Shown: in pieces, positions 1 through 6,144 of the stretch
How the letters are laid out: every line of letters begins with the position of its first letter
How positions within the stretch are numbered: the stretch's first letter is position 1
Origin: Bryobacteraceae bacterium
GTDB lineage: Bacteria; Acidobacteriota; Terriglobia; Bryobacterales; Bryobacteraceae
DNA length: 7,171 nucleotides
Assembly (NCBI GenBank): GCA_025350445.1
Contig: JANXXV010000906.1
Coordinates: forward strand, 1 to 7,171
Direction: 5' to 3'
Translations under genes and position numbers: made by a program
The notes under the pieces: model-generated
What the model saw: only the letters and a program-made list of their open reading frames with translations
The model's database searches: none
What the model was told of the DNA's origin: nothing

Positions 1-28
1 GAAAGATCGAATACTGCGGTTCCGCGCA

Positions 29-116
29 AAATCTGCGTTAACCGGCGTCGATCGGGAGCTAATACTGGGCGGCGCATAATTATTGGCCGCGGATGGACGC
101 CGATAAACGCGGATTT
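29..116. repeat. Imperfect inverted repeat built of 10-bp units
   Basis: The arms at 29-60 and 85-116 are reverse complements of each other at roughly 25 of 32 positions and are separated by a 24-base AT-richer centre. The right arm is itself periodic: CGCGGATGGA (88-97), CGCCGATAAA (98-107) and CGCGGATTTG (108-117). The left arm carries the same units in the opposite orientation with more changes. Dispersed intergenic repeats with a CGCGGAT core are, as I recall, common in acidobacterial and other high-GC genomes. The transcript could fold into a long hairpin. No gene is associated with it inside the window, and its function is unknown. Confidence 0.6.
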
Positions 117-150
117 GGGGTGAGCCCCTCGGGTGAGATACGACTTGGCC

Positions 151-211
151 TGTCCAGCTATTTCTTGGACACTACACTAGCGGGAGTTTACAAGATCTAG
201 CGGAAGTTGAT
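151..211. repeat. Short inverted repeat followed by two direct repeats; possible insertion-element end
   Basis: TGTCCA (151-156) and TGGACA (166-171) form a 6-bp inverted repeat around 9 bases. Directly after it come two copies of a 15-base motif, CTAGCGGGAGTTTAC (177-191) and CTAGCGGAAGTTGAT (197-211), which match at 12 of 15 positions and start 20 bp apart. A terminal inverted repeat followed by repeated transposase-binding sites is a layout seen at insertion-sequence ends. However, no transposase frame follows and no second end is visible, so the mobile-element reading is a guess. The repeats themselves are read directly from the sequence. Confidence 0.3.
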
Positions 212-459
212 ATGGAAGAGTGCTCGCTTCCGGCCTCCATTAATCGCGCGGTTTGTCCCGCCGGCAAGCTGCTATTCGCCGACTGGTATGGGCAACTATC
301 CTGACTCGTCTCCCGCCTCCAGGTCCGGCTGCACCGTCGTCGCCGAAACTTCTGGAACCATATTGGATCTGGCCACCGCCAAACACGTCCTCGACTGCGA
401 AATCAAACCACCCATCGCCTAATCGGCTTCAACCGGATCTCCGAGCCCTCGTCTTTTAC
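212..459. other. Non-coding stretch, nothing recognised
   Basis: Short open frames exist on both strands (for example plus-strand frames ending at 422 and 531). Their translations are rich in Pro, Ser and Arg, match no family I know, and lack a ribosome binding site. I see no RNA gene or clear regulatory site here. It could be the interior of a decayed mobile element. Confidence 0.4.
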
Positions 460-522
460 GGCACGAACTTCTTCGCCTGCATCAACCTAAATCCGGCAGT
501 TCGAATCCTGCGGATCGTGCCA
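460..522 (+). other. tRNA-like fold or tRNA 3'-end relic
   Basis: GGCACGA (460-466) pairs perfectly with TCGTGCC (515-521), which is followed by A, so the element ends in GCCA. Immediately inside the 3' strand lies a second stem: TCC plus GCAG (492-499, with one bulged G at 495) pairs with CTGC plus GGA (508-514) around the loop TTCGAATC (500-507). The loop contains TTCGAAT, the consensus of a tRNA T-loop. A 7-bp closing stem stacked on such an arm resembles the acceptor/T-arm half of a tRNA. The remaining 25 bases (467-491) do not form a D-arm or anticodon arm that I can see, and the total length of 63 is short. It is therefore not a functional canonical tRNA. It could be a degraded tRNA, an integration-site remnant, or chance. 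Confidence 0.3.
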
Positions 523-537
523 AGCCGCTGAAATAGC

Positions 538-894
538 TCAGACTTTCAGCTGCTTCCCGGTTCGCAATTCGGGGGATAACTGATCCGATTGCAATTGCTT
601 CCGGGCTAAGAACCGATCTGGTTTTGGGTGCCTCCAACTGCCGGATCCAGAATCAAAACCCGTACATCTGCCAAACTTCCCCAGCGGGGACATAACACGC
701 AGACGCACGCCGATCTTCGCCCAGTCAGCCTCGGCCTGCCGGTCATCGCCGATTTCCACATCCCTTTGTTCCGCAGGGTTGTTCCCCGCAAGATTAACGA
801 CAGCGACGAGTTTCGCGCCATCGCCAAGGAACTCTCTGCCGTTACCGGTAACTGGCCGAACCAGGAAAGACTTAGATCTTTTCTGCCCAGTCAC
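538..894 (-). CDS. Unrecognised small reading frame, possibly a gene relic
   Basis: This frame of 118 codons opens with GTG at 892-894 and has no clear ribosome binding site. I do not recognise the product. Residues 20-70 have a balanced, protein-like composition, including NLAGNNPAEQRDVEIGDD and AEADWAKIGVRLRV, while the C-terminal 45 residues are rich in Arg, Lys, Ser and Gln and look random. After about 680 another minus-strand frame reads plausibly (LADVRVLILDPAVGG), which would fit a frameshift in a decayed gene. No signal peptide or membrane segment is seen. It lies downstream of the beta-helix gene in the same orientation, about 165 bp past that gene's stop. It could equally be a chance frame in high-GC DNA. 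Confidence 0.22.
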   Translation of the reverse strand: MTGQKRSKSFLVRPVTGNGREFLGDGAKLVAVVNLAGNNPAEQRDVEIGDDRQAEADWAKIGVRLRVMSPLGKFGRCTGFDSGSGSWRHPKPDRFLARKQLQSDQLSPELRTGKQLKV

Positions 895-922
895 TTAAGA
901 TTCCCGATAATGATTAGAATTG

Positions 923-938
923 TGCGCCTATAGGCGCA
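923..938. terminator. 16-bp perfect palindrome, possible transcription terminator
   Basis: TGCGCCTATAGGCGCA is a perfect palindrome. As RNA it would form a 6-bp stem with a TATA loop. It lies about 120 bp beyond the stop of the beta-helix gene, so it could end that minus-strand transcript. The downstream bases on the minus strand (CAATTCTAATCATT) are T-containing but form no true T-run, so an intrinsic terminator is not well supported. A protein-binding site is an alternative. Confidence 0.25.
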
Positions 939-1059
939 ACCAGGCCGCGATGCAGAGCCCCGGTCCAGGGAAGCGCTTCACCTGTAAGACCCTCATTCGA
1001 TGAAGGCATCCCCGGCGCAGCCAAAGCAGTCAAATGGTCACCAACTCCGGCAGGCGCAA

Positions 1060-3522
1060 TTATTGAGCAGTCCAAGTCCCCCGCTGCTGCCAGTTGCTGG
1101 TTGCCGCGGGCGCCTCATAGGGACCCTCCTGCGCCAACAAATACACATTCTTGGCGCCCGCGAATCCCGCGGCAAAGCGCAGCGAAACGTTAAGACTCAT
1201 GTTCGTTCCCGAGGCGATCACCGAGGTTCCCGCACCCACTACCGAGCACAGCCCATTATCCAGGCTTGCCGATGAGCCTGGAAGCAGCGGACCTAGCCAA
1301 CCCGTGCTGTCCCCATATAAGTAGAAGAATCCGTTTGCCGGATTGTACCGGAACTGGCAACTGTTGTTGTATGCGAACGTCGCGTTCACCATCATCAGCA
1401 CCGCGCCGATCGAGGATGCTCCTTGCGGATCGGAAACCAGAAAGTTTAAGGTCGCCGCGGTTCCGCTCCCGCTACCCGGAGTTACCGACAGCGCACTCGG
1501 AGCCTGCCCCAAAATCGGAGTCAAATTGATCGTCGCGCTTGCCGCCTTTGTTCCGTCGGCAATTGAAGTTGCCGTTACCACCACCGTCTGAGCCGACAAT
1601 ACGACCGCCGGGGCAGTGTAGACTCCCAAGGAAGACACTGCACCAACCATTGGAGAGACCGACCACACCACGCTGTTGTTCGTCGTGCCGGTAACGCCTA
1701 CTGCGAAAGCCTGCGTTTGCCCTGCCGCGAGCGTCACGCTAAACGGACGAACAGAGAGCTGCACCCCGCCCGCTACGGCAAATTCATAGGCGCCTATCGG
1801 GTAACCGCTGCCTTGCGGGACAATAACACCATCGAAATCTGTGTTCTGGGGAATCGCCGTGCCGCTATCCGCCGCCGGGCTTCCCGCCTGAAGGTGAAAA
1901 TCCCGTGCCGCCAAATTCACGAACAGAGGATCCAAACTGATCGACGCGGTGATACCGCCATTTACCGGTGCCGGTCCGATTCCGAAGAACAAATTATTGG
2001 ATCCTAAGATTCCAGTGCAGCCATCGAAATCCGCGCAAACGTTACCAGTCCTTGGATCGTACATCACCAGATAAGGAGACGCCGAACTGACTTGGTAGAA
2101 GATGTTGTTTCGAATACGAAGAAACAGGCTGGGGTTTTCTCCCCCGTTCATCACAGATCCGCTGGCGCCGCCATAGGGAGGTGTCGCGAAGGATCCGCAG
2201 TCGAAAAAAGTATTGGAGTAAACTTCCACGGTGCCGCCGCCCGCCGGTCCGCTGTTGGTGTGGCCCTGAATGCTCAGACATGTCCAACTACCCGTTCTCT
2301 CCGGAGTGTTTGGCCCTTTCCCGGCATTGTAGATGATGTTTCGGTAGACGGAGATCTGCCCCAGGGAAGGGTCCACCGTCGAAACGACAATCCCATCGCA
2401 TTGCGTGTCGTGGATCACGTTATCGTGGATGCGAATGTCGAATTGATTGTGGCCGGTTGGATCGCCGGAACCGCCGCTGCCCAGGGGTGAGGAGTGTATC
2501 TGTAAGCCCCGGCATCCATGTACATTTGCGATCGTATTCCAACCAATATCCAAATGATTGCTATCCGTGGAGAAGTAGACTCCCTGATAGAGTGCCGACG
2601 CTTCCGCCCGGCCCGTGTCGTGGATATTGTTGCCGTAAAATTTGACGTTGCTTGCCTGGCTAGTCTCGAAACAGGCGCCGGCGCCATCTCCGTTGGGGCA
2701 CGTCATTTCGTTGGCCACCATTCGCCAGTTGCTTCCGCCGGCGATCGTAGTTCCGGCTGAGCTGGAAAGAAGCGTCAAGCCGGCAAATACCCAATTGCCC
2801 GCGCATGGGCCGCCCCCAGCGGAGGAATCCGTGGTTCGAATGCTATGTAGAGAAGATGTCGTTGCTCCCACAGTCACTCTTGCGCCCGGATAAGCAATCA
2901 AAGCCCTGGGATACCCTGATCCGCTGCACCATTCATTTCGGAACGTCATAGCGGCGTTCCAGCCCTCGCCGTCGTCCGTCGTTTGGCTTACGCCATTCAT
3001 GCCGTAGATGATGTCGCCAGTGTGAATTGCCCGGACCGCGAACGGCAACGTTCTCCAGGGCGAGGCGAAAGCACCGGTCCCCGAATCACTGCCGGAGCTG
3101 GACACGAAATAGATGTTACCGGCACGAACTGTGAACGGAAGCGGAGTTGAGGTTCCCGCCAGTGTGGCAATGACGATGCTGCCGGTTGCCGTCGCCGAAC
3201 CTAATTGGATAGTAATCTTGGCGTCACTCCAAACCGGATAGGCGGCCACCGCCCCGCCGCCGACGGTAACTTGCGAGCCGCCCCGAACGGCGCCGAATCC
3301 TTTGCCGTAAATAGTTACGTATGCGCCGGCGCTGTTTTCGCCGCCGGAGTTAGGTCCGCTTTCCAGGTCCGTGTAGAATGCTGCCGGTTGCGCATTGGCG
3401 GAAATCGCGAGTCCGGAAAGCATCGCAAAACATGCCAAACTTGATAGCCTGAAGTGCAGGCGAAGGGCGTCTGTAACCGCGGCGCTGGCACGACGGCTTC
3501 GCATTCGGAGATCGGCAGCCAT
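1060..3522 (-). CDS. Secreted multidomain protein: TIG domain, right-handed parallel beta-helix, Ig-like domain and WQQRGTW-type C-terminal module
   Basis: The product is 820 residues from ATG at 3520-3522, chosen because GGAGG lies just upstream and a signal peptide follows. The open frame continues upstream to a TTG at 3690, which lacks support. Residues 1-44 are a signal peptide: an Arg-rich n-region, the hydrophobic stretch LSSLACFAMLSGLAI, and cleavage after ANA. Residues about 52-133 resemble an IPT/TIG domain (GAYVTIYGKGFG). Residues about 137-175 carry the YFVSSSGSDSGTG...PWRTL...GDIIY start typical of DUF1565/pectate-lyase-like helices. Residues 175-530 repeat N-x-I and NNI/NLFF turns of a right-handed beta-helix. 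Residues 530-580 end in a choice-of-anchor-Q-like DPLFVN...DFHLQAGSPAADSG...IGAYEF segment. An Ig-like domain (588-668) and a terminal module ending SNWQQRGTWTAQ follow. Twelve cysteines remain after cleavage, suggesting disulfides. Likely role: surface or extracellular carbohydrate binding or lysis. No catalytic residues are assigned and the substrate is unknown. Confidence 0.88.
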   Translation of the reverse strand: MAADLRMRSRRASAAVTDALRLHFRLSSLACFAMLSGLAISANAQPAAFYTDLESGPNSGGENSAGAYVTIYGKGFGAVRGGSQVTVGGGAVAAYPVWSDAKITIQLGSATATGSIVIATLAGTSTPLPFTVRAGNIYFVSSSGSDSGTGAFASPWRTLPFAVRAIHTGDIIYGMNGVSQTTDDGEGWNAAMTFRNEWCSGSGYPRALIAYPGARVTVGATTSSLHSIRTTDSSAGGGPCAGNWVFAGLTLLSSSAGTTIAGGSNWRMVANEMTCPNGDGAGACFETSQASNVKFYGNNIHDTGRAEASALYQGVYFSTDSNHLDIGWNTIANVHGCRGLQIHSSPLGSGGSGDPTGHNQFDIRIHDNVIHDTQCDGIVVSTVDPSLGQISVYRNIIYNAGKGPNTPERTGSWTCLSIQGHTNSGPAGGGTVEVYSNTFFDCGSFATPPYGGASGSVMNGGENPSLFLRIRNNIFYQVSSASPYLVMYDPRTGNVCADFDGCTGILGSNNLFFGIGPAPVNGGITASISLDPLFVNLAARDFHLQAGSPAADSGTAIPQNTDFDGVIVPQGSGYPIGAYEFAVAGGVQLSVRPFSVTLAAGQTQAFAVGVTGTTNNSVVWSVSPMVGAVSSLGVYTAPAVVLSAQTVVVTATSIADGTKAASATINLTPILGQAPSALSVTPGSGSGTAATLNFLVSDPQGASSIGAVLMMVNATFAYNNSCQFRYNPANGFFYLYGDSTGWLGPLLPGSSASLDNGLCSVVGAGTSVIASGTNMSLNVSLRFAAGFAGAKNVYLLAQEGPYEAPAATSNWQQRGTWTAQ

Positions 3523-3908
3523 AGGCCTCCAAGGTTCCTGTCCCATTCGGGCAGAAGGCATCGTGGCCGATACCAGGTGCGGCGTTTGGGTTTTAGATCG
3601 TGAAGTTGATTCTTCGCCGATTGTCGCACAATCCAAATTGGATCTGGGGCGGGAGAAACCCCGGCGCTGGACTTGGGCGCGGCAGCGCAAAGTCAGTGCA
3701 TCTGATCAATTGCGCAAGCTATGCAAGACGGGTCAACTTTCGCACACGTTCAGGGTCTCTTTGACCTCAGCCTGCCTCGCAGTCGGGAACGAAGCAGCGG
3801 CACGGCGAAGACCGGCCTGCTTCACTGCGCGCGGGTCTGCCGCGTTAGGAAAGTATCGATGCCCTATCGAAGAGCGATCCATTCAACCCCTTAAGAGAGA
3901 CCGCCGGC
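3523..3908. other. Spacer upstream of the beta-helix gene; a 13-bp palindrome is the only site seen
   Basis: This stretch separates the beta-helix gene (minus) from the nuclease relic (plus), so promoters in both directions might be expected. I could not assign a convincing -35/-10 pair. ATCCAAATTGGAT (3631-3643) is a perfect 6-bp inverted repeat around a single A, about 110 bp ahead of the beta-helix start. It is the size of a small operator but could be chance. A 190-codon plus-strand frame spanning 3395-3967 is composed mainly of Arg, Ala and Ser and matches nothing known. Confidence 0.35.
3526..3530 (-). promoter_or_regulatory. Ribosome binding site deciding the start of the beta-helix gene
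   Basis: Read on the minus strand, GGAGG is followed by CCT and then ATG. The 3-base gap is shorter than usual but the match to the anti-Shine-Dalgarno sequence is full. The next in-frame ATG (3502-3504) is too far away to use it, and the upstream TTG and ATG candidates have no comparable site. This supports the 820-residue form with a normal signal peptide. Confidence 0.6.
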
Positions 3909-4357
3909 GTGCCCGAAAAACCAGCGCCCGCCATAGTGACCGAGCAACCGGAGCCACAATCCTATAAGCGGCTTCTCAACCAGGTCATTGGCCTGGTTGA
4001 GACCGGCCGCGCCACAGCAGGCAGAGTCGTGATCGTGACGATCAATGCAACCTGTTGACTGGTGGGACGGAAAATCGTCGAACGTGACCAGCGCTGGTCT
4101 TCTCGCGCCGGTTACCGCGAGAAACTGTTGGCGAGACTCTCAATTGAATTGACCAAGCGCTTCGGCCGGGACCCTTCGCGCGGAATTTGGCCCAAATGGA
4201 ACCTTTCTACCTATGGAAGCCAATTTCGCAAACGGTGTCTGCAAAATCTGGCACGCAACCGTTCCCGCCGCTTTCGCACTCATGGTCTCAGTCCAATCGA
4301 TTACTGTCACTTAGCAGGCGAGGCTGCAAGCGCTTACTCGTGTCGTGTCCCCCGTAA
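3909..4357 (+). pseudogene. Decayed YhcG/DUF1016-type PDDEXK nuclease gene, N-terminal fragment
   Basis: From GTG 3909, with AAGAGAGA upstream, the frame reads SYKRLLNQVIGLVETGR, then stops at TGA 4056-4058, where family members have a Trp in the motif YW-x-x-GR-x-IVE. Past the stop the same frame gives VGRKIVERDQ, RAGYREKLLARLS and LTKRFGR, the characteristic DUF1016 N-terminal (DNA-binding) pattern. Near 4180-4183 one base is missing: the next frame continues as NLAQM, FYLWKPISQTVSAKS and RLLSL, again in family order, to about 4306, and ends at TAA 4355-4357. Intact relatives are roughly 330-390 residues with a C-terminal PDDEXK nuclease half, which is absent here. In the family these proteins are found in accessory regions near restriction or toxin-antitoxin genes. 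With a nonsense change, a frameshift and loss of the nuclease half, no active product is expected. Confidence 0.78.
3974..4002. repeat. Inverted repeat with 11-bp perfect arms
   Basis: TCTCAACCAGG (3974-3984) and CCTGGTTGAGA (3992-4002) are exact reverse complements around the 7-base loop TCATTGG. It lies in the part of the nuclease relic coding LLNQVIGLVET. It could form a strong hairpin in RNA from either strand. No T-run follows on the plus strand, so it is not a typical terminator. Confidence 0.5.
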
Positions 4358-4400
4358 GAGTTGACGACGGGAGCAAGAGCGCTCGCCGAGGGGCGGGCGC

Positions 4401-4417
4401 GCAGACAAGGTGTCTGC
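4401..4417. repeat. Short hairpin in the spacer downstream of the quinoprotein gene
   Basis: GCAGACA and TGTCTGC form a perfect 7-bp stem around AGG, flanked by GC-rich bases. It sits about 150 bp past the stop of the quinoprotein gene. Similar GCAGACA/TGTCTGC hairpins occur, as I recall, as dispersed intergenic repeats in several phyla. No T-run follows in the minus direction, so a role as terminator is uncertain. The rest of 4358-4563 shows nothing else I can name. Confidence 0.45.
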
Positions 4418-4563
4418 CCTACCTTGCACCCAGTAGCATGTTGTAAAGAATTGGCCGGGACAGCACACCAGGAAACCGAAGCAGTCCATGCGGCTGCGCC
4501 ATCGATTCCCTCCCGCGATCCATCAAATCCGGAAACCCGCCCTCGCCTGCACCGGCGTCCGCT

Positions 4564-6144
4564 CTACTTCAATCCAAAGACGTAAATCACACCCGCCGCG
4601 GCAATCGCCACGCGCTGCCTGCCTTGGTGGGCGAATGCCATGGGATTAGCGCGGATCGCACCGCCGGTTTGAAATTCCCACACTGGTTTTCCGTTTGACG
4701 CGTCCAGGGCGTAGAAGTTGCCTTCGTTCGAGCCGCCGAAAACAAGCCCTCCCGCCGTCGCCAGAACACCCGACCACGGTGGCGACTGCAGACGGAAATC
4801 CCAGACGACGCGGCCCGTGTTGGCGTCGAGTGCGCGCACCGCACCCCAGGCTTTGTCTCCATCCAGAGCGCGTTCGCCGCCGCCCGCAAAGAAGCCGAGA
4901 GGTTGATAGTGCGCGTCGCTCTTAAAATAGTAGGCGCTCATCTCGCGCACCGAAAGGTAAAAGCGCTGCGCCGTGGCGTCATAGGACGGGCTGAACCAGT
5001 TCGTCGCCCCTTGCAGGCTGGGCCAAACAAGAACGCCCTGTTCGGTGGCATCGGTGCCGGGGATCACAATCGGACGGCCCTGGTCGTTGAGGCCCTTGGC
5101 CCCCGTCTGTTTTGCGAACGGCGTGCCGAGCAGAAATTCACCACTCGCACGGTCCAGCAGATAGTAAAACGCGTTGCGATTAGCCAGAGCCACCACTTTG
5201 CGCTTCGTCCCGCGAACGGTAGCTTCCGCCAGCACGGGGATCTGCGTGGAGTCCCAATCATGCATGTCATGCGGGGTGAACTGGAAGTGCCAGCGAAGCT
5301 TTCCGGTATCGGCCTCCAGTGCGACCAGAGAGCAGGAGTAGAGATTGTCGCCGGCGCGTTCGTCGTCATTGAAATCGGGGCCGGGATTCCCGGTGCCCCA
5401 ATAGATCAGGTTCAGTTCAGGATCATAGGTGCCGGTGAGCCAGGTGGGCGCGCCGCCGTGTTGCCAGGAATCACCGGCCCAGGATTTGTTGCCGGGCTCG
5501 CCGGGTCCGGGGATGGTCCAGAATCGCCACAGGCGTTTGCCGGTCTTGGCGTCATAGGCGTCAATGAATCCGCGTATGCCCGCTTCCCCACCCGCGATGC
5601 CGATGATGATCTTGCCGCCAATGGCCAGCGGCGCGGCCGTGCTGCAATGGCCCAGGTTGCGGTCGGCGATCTCCACTTCCCAACGCAATGCTCCGGAGCG
5701 CGCATCCAGTGCCACCAGCTTGCTGTCGAGCGTGCCCACGTACACCATGTCGCCGAGCACAGCCACGCCCCGATTCCAGCGGCCGAACCCGATGGTCTTC
5801 AGGTCCGGCGGCATCGGCCGCTCCCAGCGCCAAAGCGGACGGCCCGTGGCAACGTCCAGCGCCACCACCGCGCTGGGCGGCTCGGTAATGTACATCACTC
5901 CGTCCACCACCACCGGCGACGTCTCCACCTCCCCCGGATTGTGCGATTGGTAAGCCCAGATGGCGTGAATCCCCGAGGCGTTGGCAGGAGTCATCTCGGT
6001 AAGCGGGGAGAAACGATGGCCGGAGTAGTTGCCGGAATAGGTGAGCCAATTGCCACGTTCGAGTTCGCCCGCGCGCAGACGGTCATACGTCACTTGCGCC
6101 GGAAGCACAGTCGCTAGCAGCAGAAGCAATACGGCGATTCTCAT
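4564..6144 (-). CDS. PQQ-dependent dehydrogenase, methanol/ethanol (quinoprotein alcohol dehydrogenase) family
   Basis: This 526-residue quinoprotein is probably periplasmic; it oxidises an alcohol, sugar or related substrate using pyrroloquinoline quinone and Ca2+ or a lanthanide. Residues 1-16 form a short signal peptide (MRIAVLLLLLATVLPA). Six tryptophan-docking motifs of the form A-x-D...G-x-x-x-W end at W105, W155, W206, W285, W448 and W489, as in an eight-bladed propeller. By motif alignment with methanol dehydrogenase, E74 contacts PQQ, E187 (GGEAGIRG) and N253 (TGNPGP) bind the metal, W235 stacks on PQQ, D298 (HDMHDWD) is the catalytic base, and R323 (NRNAFYYLLDR) contacts PQQ. The vicinal Cys-Cys normally just before NRGVAV is replaced by GFGRW (119-123). 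There is no fused cytochrome domain. It overlaps the cytochrome gene by 4 bp (ATGA), which suggests translational coupling. The substrate cannot be assigned from sequence. Confidence 0.95.
   Translation of the reverse strand: MRIAVLLLLLATVLPAQVTYDRLRAGELERGNWLTYSGNYSGHRFSPLTEMTPANASGIHAIWAYQSHNPGEVETSPVVVDGVMYITEPPSAVVALDVATGRPLWRWERPMPPDLKTIGFGRWNRGVAVLGDMVYVGTLDSKLVALDARSGALRWEVEIADRNLGHCSTAAPLAIGGKIIIGIAGGEAGIRGFIDAYDAKTGKRLWRFWTIPGPGEPGNKSWAGDSWQHGGAPTWLTGTYDPELNLIYWGTGNPGPDFNDDERAGDNLYSCSLVALEADTGKLRWHFQFTPHDMHDWDSTQIPVLAEATVRGTKRKVVALANRNAFYYLLDRASGEFLLGTPFAKQTGAKGLNDQGRPIVIPGTDATEQGVLVWPSLQGATNWFSPSYDATAQRFYLSVREMSAYYFKSDAHYQPLGFFAGGGERALDGDKAWGAVRALDANTGRVVWDFRLQSPPWSGVLATAGGLVFGGSNEGNFYALDASNGKPVWEFQTGGAIRANPMAFAHQGRQRVAIAAAGVIYVFGLK

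Noticed and set aside
1786..1797. Palindrome ATAGGCGCCTAT
   Set aside because: It falls in the codons for the conserved PIGAYEF motif of the beta-helix protein, so the bases are explained by coding.
3523..3690. N-terminal extension of the beta-helix protein to a TTG at 3690
   Set aside because: The 56 extra residues are polar and would bury the signal peptide; GGAGG sits at the internal ATG 3522 instead.
3395..3967. 190-codon plus-strand open frame
   Set aside because: It overlaps the signal peptide region of the beta-helix gene and the start of the nuclease relic in another frame, and has Arg/Ala-rich composition and no recognisable domain.
4361..4585. 74-codon plus-strand frame after the nuclease relic
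   Set aside because: No similarity to the missing nuclease half or to any known family, and it runs into the antisense of the quinoprotein end.
4903..6117. 404-codon plus-strand open frame
   Set aside because: It is antisense to the quinoprotein gene. Its translation is Arg/His/Gly-rich without family motifs, whereas the minus frame has full quinoprotein motifs. It is a high-GC shadow frame.
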